Assembly: GCA_964543295.1 (NCBI GenBank)
Contig: CAZIXA010000016.1
Location: 1 to 52,093, forward strand
Direction of reading: 5' to 3'
Length of the DNA stretch: 52,093 nt
From: AE-B3B sp964543295
Lineage (GTDB): Bacteria > Aerophobota > Aerophobia > Aerophobales > AE-B3A
A model generated the notes under the pieces. That model was not told the origin of the DNA and did no database searches. It saw only the letters and a program-made list of their open reading frames with translations. A program made the position numbers and the translations under genes. Shown here piece after piece: positions 48,342 through 52,093 of this stretch (position 1 is its first letter; each line of letters begins with the position of its first letter).

Positions 48342-48878
48342 ATGAGAATAGGCATAGTAAGTGACAGTCATAAAAATCTGGATAATCTGAAGTCAACCGC
48401 TGGCAAGCTCATTGAAGAAAAGGTACAAGCCATTATACATCTGGGGGACGATTATGACGATGCCAAGGTTCTGGAAGAGTTTCCGGTTGAACTAGTCAAA
48501 ATTCCCGGGGTTTTCAGCACCTATTATCAGGATCCTCAGATAGCCAATCGTCTGGTCAGGGAATTTGGCGGAATAAAAACTCTTATCACTCATGCTCCTA
48601 CCCCTCACAAAAATGACCCAACGGGTGAGCTTTCACCGCAGGAGTTAATAGACCGCGAGAGAATAAAGGTAGTTCTCTATGGACATACTCATATCCCTGA
48701 GATAAAGGAAAAGAATGGAGTCTTGTGGGTAAATCCTGGCCACCTGCAAGAAGAGGACAAAAGAGGCTTTCCTCCAAGCTTCGCCGTAGTCGACTTTGAT
48801 AAAGGTAAGGTGACAGGGAGGATCGTTGATCTGTTGCAGGAAAAGGATCTGGTGAAATACCAATTCTCTCCTTTATGA
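48342..48878 (+). CDS. YfcE/MJ0936-type metallophosphoesterase
   Basis: A 178-residue calcineurin-like phosphodiesterase. The metal motifs are I-V-S-D-S-H near residues 4-9, H-L-G-D-D near 34-38, T-H-A-P near 87-90, and Y-G-H-T-H near 109-113; V-N-P-G-H near 127-131 is usual in the family. The normal N-(H/G) motif is changed to I-P-G-V-F-S-T-Y-Y near 55. It starts with ATG after GAAGGAG. Such enzymes hydrolyse phosphodiesters of unknown natural substrate. Confidence 0.88.
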   Translation: MRIGIVSDSHKNLDNLKSTAGKLIEEKVQAIIHLGDDYDDAKVLEEFPVELVKIPGVFSTYYQDPQIANRLVREFGGIKTLITHAPTPHKNDPTGELSPQELIDRERIKVVLYGHTHIPEIKEKNGVLWVNPGHLQEEDKRGFPPSFAVVDFDKGKVTGRIVDLLQEKDLVKYQFSPL

Positions 48879-49044
48879 AAAACCAGTCACCGGTGATGAT
48901 TTAATCGATCGAGAGGAGATTGTTGGGGAGAAAATGACCTCCAGGTTTTTTGAAGGGTCAACTTTGGAGGAGATCAGGCAATGAGAAATGAATTGGCTGG
49001 AGGATGGCGAGAAAAAAATTGGAGAAAGACAGGGGGTGATTAAT

Positions 49045-49677
49045 ATGGTCAAGAAGGCTATAGGGAAGATAGAAAAACTTCCTGTGGAGCATTTCAAAAA
49101 GCCTGGAAGAAAACTCTATCTTGTCCCCCTTTTACCTATAGCAGAATCCCGCCAAAAAGGGTTACCCAAAGATTATCCGGCGAAGCTTGAAGCTTACTGG
49201 AAGGAAGTGGGACTCCGTCTGGACGATCTAGGAAGCAAGGTTGGAAAGATCCACAAGATATATCACGAGTTGATCAATGAGAAAGGAGAAAAGGGTCTTA
49301 AGAGAGTTAAGAGGTTAAATGGTAAGAGCTACAGGATTGTCAAAAGATATGTGGAGAAAGGTGCTGAGCTCCAAGCTACAGAAGATATGAATCTAGTCAG
49401 GGAGAGCATGGACTGGATCAGATGTCTGACCGCAAATCTTCAGAGTGAGAAGGCTCTCAGCAAAGTCTCCCAATTTTATGTAGAGGCCATGCAAAAGAGA
49501 GATGAGTTCATTGCCAAAAGAATAAATGAAACACTCAAAGAAAACGAAAGCGGGATTATCTTTCTCAGGGAGAACAATAGCATTGAATTTCCCTCTGATA
49601 TAGAAATTTTTCGGGTGCATCCTCCCGTCCTTGATGATATTCGCCGATATCTTCGGGACTTTTACTCAAAATCTTAA
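49045..49677 (+). CDS. Helical hypothetical protein, 210 aa
   Basis: I do not recognise this protein. ATG 49045 follows GGGGGTG by six bases; the open frame extends up to 48988. The product opens with K-L-P-V-E-H-F-K-K-P-G-R-K-L-Y near residues 10-24, then L-P-I-A-E-S, and is helical and charged for the rest, with no signal peptide. Part of it (about residues 62-85) is duplicated as the fragment at 48190. It converges on lptG with an 8-base gap. Confidence 0.6.
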   Translation: MVKKAIGKIEKLPVEHFKKPGRKLYLVPLLPIAESRQKGLPKDYPAKLEAYWKEVGLRLDDLGSKVGKIHKIYHELINEKGEKGLKRVKRLNGKSYRIVKRYVEKGAELQATEDMNLVRESMDWIRCLTANLQSEKALSKVSQFYVEAMQKRDEFIAKRINETLKENESGIIFLRENNSIEFPSDIEIFRVHPPVLDDIRRYLRDFYSKS

Positions 49678-49685
49678 ATGATTTT

Positions 49686-50738
49686 CTACTCTACGCGGGT
49701 GAATAGATAAATTCCTCCCGCTAAAAAGATCAAGTTAGGAGCCCAGGCGGCTAAGAAAGGAGAGACGATCCCGTTTTCTCCCAGGGTTTTAAGCAAAGCC
49801 ATTGCCTCATAATAAGCAAAGCTTATGAGAAGACCGAGGGCAAAGCTGGCTCCTCTTCCTCCCTTTCTCAAGACCAATCCCACTGGAATACCCAAAAAAA
49901 GAAGAATAAAATTGGTAAAGGGATAAGAAATCTTAAAGTTTAGCTCTGTTTCCAAATCAAGGGTCTTGAATCCGCTTTTGCGGTATTCACTTATGTACCT
50001 TTGCAGTTCTGCTATGTTCATTTTCTCGGGAGGAAAATATTTTCTGCTGAAGTAGCTAGGGTTTTTATCCAGATGTAGAGCCTTTTCCGCAAATGGCATC
50101 CCCTCCATTTTCTCGTTTAATCGGTATCTCATTCCCTGGTATAAGATCCATTCCTTACCCGTCCATTTTCCTTCCTTGGCCAAAATAACGATATCAGGGG
50201 TTGACTTTTCATATATGAATACATTTTCCATCCTTCCCGCCTCAGGATTAAATGATCTTATGTAAAATAAGTAGGAAGGAGGAACATGAATAAAGATGTT
50301 CTTTTGTACCTTTTTTCGTGGAGGACCCAAAAAGTTTTCTTGCTTAAGCTCCTCGGCAGTCACATTTGCTTTGAAGATTAAAGTCTGGTCTGCAAAAATT
50401 ACCACGAAGCCAATGATGAGGCCTATAGTTAAGAGAGGAAGAGCAGTTCTTTTGAAAGATATTCCAGCAATTTGTGTAGCCTGAATTTGATGAGTTCCAG
50501 TTAAATGGGTAATGAGAAAAAGGGTGGAGACAATGACCGCCATGGGACTGAGGAAATTGAATAAATATGGGATCTGAAAAAAGTAATATTGAATTACATC
50601 CCAGGTTTTAGCTCCTTTTTTTAAATTATGTATAGAGGTAAAAAAATCAGTGAGAAGAAAAATTGTGATAAAAAAGAGAATAAAAACGAAATATAATCTT
50701 ACATATTCTTTGCTGAAAAATTTGTCCAGGATTCTCAT
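49686..50738 (-). CDS. lptG: LptG-type lipopolysaccharide export permease (YjgQ family)
   Basis: A 350-residue LptF/LptG-family protein: two membrane helices at the N-terminus (about residues 15-35 and 55-75), one more near 100-120, a periplasmic beta-jellyroll domain in the middle, and about three helices at the C-terminus (residues 265-348). It opens with I-L-D-K-F-F-S-K-E-Y-V-R, typical of the family. With LptF and the LptB ATPase it pulls lipopolysaccharide from the inner membrane toward the outer membrane. It is the second gene of the pair, seven bases after lptF. Confidence 0.85.
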   Translation of the reverse strand: MRILDKFFSKEYVRLYFVFILFFITIFLLTDFFTSIHNLKKGAKTWDVIQYYFFQIPYLFNFLSPMAVIVSTLFLITHLTGTHQIQATQIAGISFKRTALPLLTIGLIIGFVVIFADQTLIFKANVTAEELKQENFLGPPRKKVQKNIFIHVPPSYLFYIRSFNPEAGRMENVFIYEKSTPDIVILAKEGKWTGKEWILYQGMRYRLNEKMEGMPFAEKALHLDKNPSYFSRKYFPPEKMNIAELQRYISEYRKSGFKTLDLETELNFKISYPFTNFILLFLGIPVGLVLRKGGRGASFALGLLISFAYYEAMALLKTLGENGIVSPFLAAWAPNLIFLAGGIYLFTRVE

Positions 50739-50745
50739 AAGAGCT

Positions 50746-51840
50746 TTATACCTCGGTAAGCCTCGTACTTAACCAGATGCCGGCTGCACTTAACAATATG
50801 TTGGGCAGCCACATAGCAAGATAAGGGGGCAGAACTCCTCCCCTTCCCAAAAACCTTCCTGCCATAAAGAGGACATAATAGGCCACAGTTATGATGAGGC
50901 TTATTCCCAGACTGATGGATTTCTCTCCCCTTTTTATCTTTATTGCCAGGGGAACAGCAATCAGACCCATTAAGAAAGTAGCTAGAGGGATGGCTATTCG
51001 ACCGTGGAAATCGACGGCTAGCTTCCTTATTTTCTCTTCATCGAGTTTAGGTTTAGTTTTTTCCGCATTCAATTTCTGACCTATTTCCCATAGGCTCAAC
51101 TCGCCGATATCTTTTTCCTCTGCGGCTTCCTCTGGAACTTGGGGGGTCAGATAAACGGTCTGAGAATCAAATTTTCCTCTTCGATAGATTCGGTAATTAT
51201 TTCCAAAACGATAGAAGGTTACTTTTTTCAGTTTTAAGGTCTCCTCTTCGAATTTTCCCTGCCGGGCCAGAGTAATTTGGGGAAAGATATAGTTTCCGTC
51301 GGAGGGAAATTCATAAAGAACGATTTCCTGCATCTCGTAATTTTTTGGATCGATGTGATAAGTGTAAAGTCTTCTCTCTTTAAGGTTAGTAATTATTCTT
51401 TCTTTAACCTGGATGGTAGGTCTTTGAAAGATTATCTTCCGGTACGTCTTTTTATAATGTTGGTTGCACCAAGGGGTGAGGGAGAAAGAAAATAAAAGAG
51501 ATCCTAAGGTTAAGGAAAAGGCGAACAATAACAGCAATCCCGTTATATGAAATAAACTTATTCCTGAGCTCCTCATAGCGATTATTTCTCCTTCAGAGCT
51601 GAGTCGCCCAAAACTGAGTAAACTGGCGAATAGGAGCGAGACGGGGATAACGATGTCGAAGAAAGAGGGAATCTTAAATATCACCAATTTACTCACGTCT
51701 ACCAGAGGAACATTTTCAATGAAGATGAGCTCGGTAAGATCAAATATGATGCCAATGAACAGTATGAAGTTGAAGAAGATGAATCCAAAAATAAAAGCGC
51801 TGCTTATCTCTTTTAGAATATAGCGGTTCAGTATCTTCAT
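50746..51840 (-). CDS. lptF: LptF-type lipopolysaccharide export permease (YjgP family)
   Basis: A 364-residue LptF/LptG-family permease with the opening L-N-R-Y-I-L-K-E-I, N-terminal membrane helices (about residues 15-35, 55-75 and 100-120), a periplasmic domain, and a C-terminal helical bundle starting near residue 275. S-E-G-E-I-I-A-M-R-S-S-G-I-S near 82-95 is the cytoplasmic coupling helix region. The pair LptF-LptG implies an outer membrane with lipopolysaccharide-like lipids. Which one is F or G is assigned by gene order only. Confidence 0.85.
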   Translation of the reverse strand: MKILNRYILKEISSAFIFGFIFFNFILFIGIIFDLTELIFIENVPLVDVSKLVIFKIPSFFDIVIPVSLLFASLLSFGRLSSEGEIIAMRSSGISLFHITGLLLLFAFSLTLGSLLFSFSLTPWCNQHYKKTYRKIIFQRPTIQVKERIITNLKERRLYTYHIDPKNYEMQEIVLYEFPSDGNYIFPQITLARQGKFEEETLKLKKVTFYRFGNNYRIYRRGKFDSQTVYLTPQVPEEAAEEKDIGELSLWEIGQKLNAEKTKPKLDEEKIRKLAVDFHGRIAIPLATFLMGLIAVPLAIKIKRGEKSISLGISLIITVAYYVLFMAGRFLGRGGVLPPYLAMWLPNILLSAAGIWLSTRLTEV

Positions 51841-51877
51841 CTTTTCAATACTATACTATTTTCTCTGGTTGGCAAGC

Positions 51878-51970
51878 GAAAATGGGGACGTGATTATTTT
51901 TTCTTTTTTTTCTAATCCTTTCTTCCTACAGTTATTTTCCTTCTCCAAAAATAATCACGTCCCCATTTTC
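51878..51970. repeat. Perfect 24-bp inverted repeat (REP-like element)
   Basis: Arms 51878-51901 and 51947-51970 are exact reverse complements over 24 bases and contain GGGGACGTGATTATTTTT. A pyrimidine-rich 45-base loop separates them. Another arm occurs at 30809. It lies upstream of lptF. The structure suits a REP/MITE-like element. Confidence 0.75.
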
Positions 51971-51987
51971 TCCATTTTCTTGCAAAG

Positions 51988-52016
51988 TTGACACAGTAGG
52001 TGACGGATAATATAGT
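51988..52016 (+). promoter_or_regulatory. Outward-facing sigma70-like promoter near the window end
   Basis: TTGACA (51988-51993) and TATAGT (52011-52016) are separated by 17 bases on the + strand, reading out of the window. The ~75 bases after it show no gene I can name. Confidence 0.55.
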
Positions 52017-52093
52017 ATGAGGCAAGAGCCTATTTTACTAGAGGCATAGGAATTTCAATAATTTCTCTGAATTGTTATGAAGTAAACCTCGGC

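Noticed and set aside
1..52093. CRISPR arrays, tRNA or rRNA genes, prophage genes
   Set aside because: I found no regularly spaced repeats, no convincing T-loop/cloverleaf or rRNA motifs, and no phage structural genes; short tRNAs could still be missed by eye.

Overview
The window looks like chromosomal DNA of an anaerobic, diderm, fermentative or acetogen-like bacterium, probably from an uncultured lineage. LptF/LptG-type permeases (49.7-51.8 kb) argue for an outer membrane. A DNPR motif in MurE argues for meso-DAP peptidoglycan. An aldehyde:ferredoxin oxidoreductase, a lone RnfC-like protein and a corrinoid reductive-activator-type protein argue for ferredoxin-based anaerobic metabolism. 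Many genes start with TTG or GTG, and several promoters fit TTGACA-16-TATAAT closely. I cannot assign a phylum from this sequence alone.

1-6.8 kb (+ strand) is a tightly packed operon: the end of a Gfo/Idh/MocA oxidoreductase, an AOR-family tungsten enzyme, an archaeal-type cupin glucose-6-phosphate isomerase, a ribokinase-like PfkB kinase, ribulose-phosphate 3-epimerase, an orphan RnfC and a class III aminotransferase. It joins sugar-phosphate metabolism to ferredoxin redox chemistry.

6.8-23.3 kb (- strand) is the most interesting part: a carbohydrate-catabolism module. It contains a SorC-type regulator with a near-consensus promoter and a palindromic operator, an ABC sugar importer without its ATPase, a RubisCO-like protein coupled to E1-alpha/E1-beta TPP enzymes, a 2-hydroxyacid dehydrogenase, two different FGGY kinases, a DXR-like (DRL/SAF) oxidoreductase, an RpiB-type isomerase and a zinc alcohol dehydrogenase. 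An imperfect ~40-bp direct repeat lies exactly at both edges of the module. I read it as an undescribed pathway for a branched, deoxy or acid sugar. It resembles apionate catabolism in logic but not in gene content.

23.5-31.6 kb holds ClpC, a MarR regulator with a Cys/His-rich tail, a truncated pterin-binding methyltransferase, a RACo-like ASKHA activator with an altered ferredoxin cysteine pattern, an L-fucose isomerase-family protein, a PHP phosphoesterase and several dispersed palindromes. 31.6-35 kb has a UVR-motif protein, a LarA-like protein, an unknown protein and a HAD hydrolase.

35.1-45.1 kb is a dcw cell-wall/division operon (mraZ-rsmH-ftsL-ftsI-murE-murF-mraY-murD-ftsW) with a consensus promoter and 10-bp-spaced MraZ-type repeats. 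It stops after ftsW. 45.1-49.7 kb is an accessory patch: a CYTH protein, a DUF2284 protein, a nucleotidyltransferase-HEPN toxin-antitoxin-like pair, a Tag-like DNA glycosylase, a phosphodiesterase, an unknown protein and a chimeric duplicated fragment. lptF/lptG (- strand) close the window, followed by a 24-bp perfect inverted repeat and an outward promoter.
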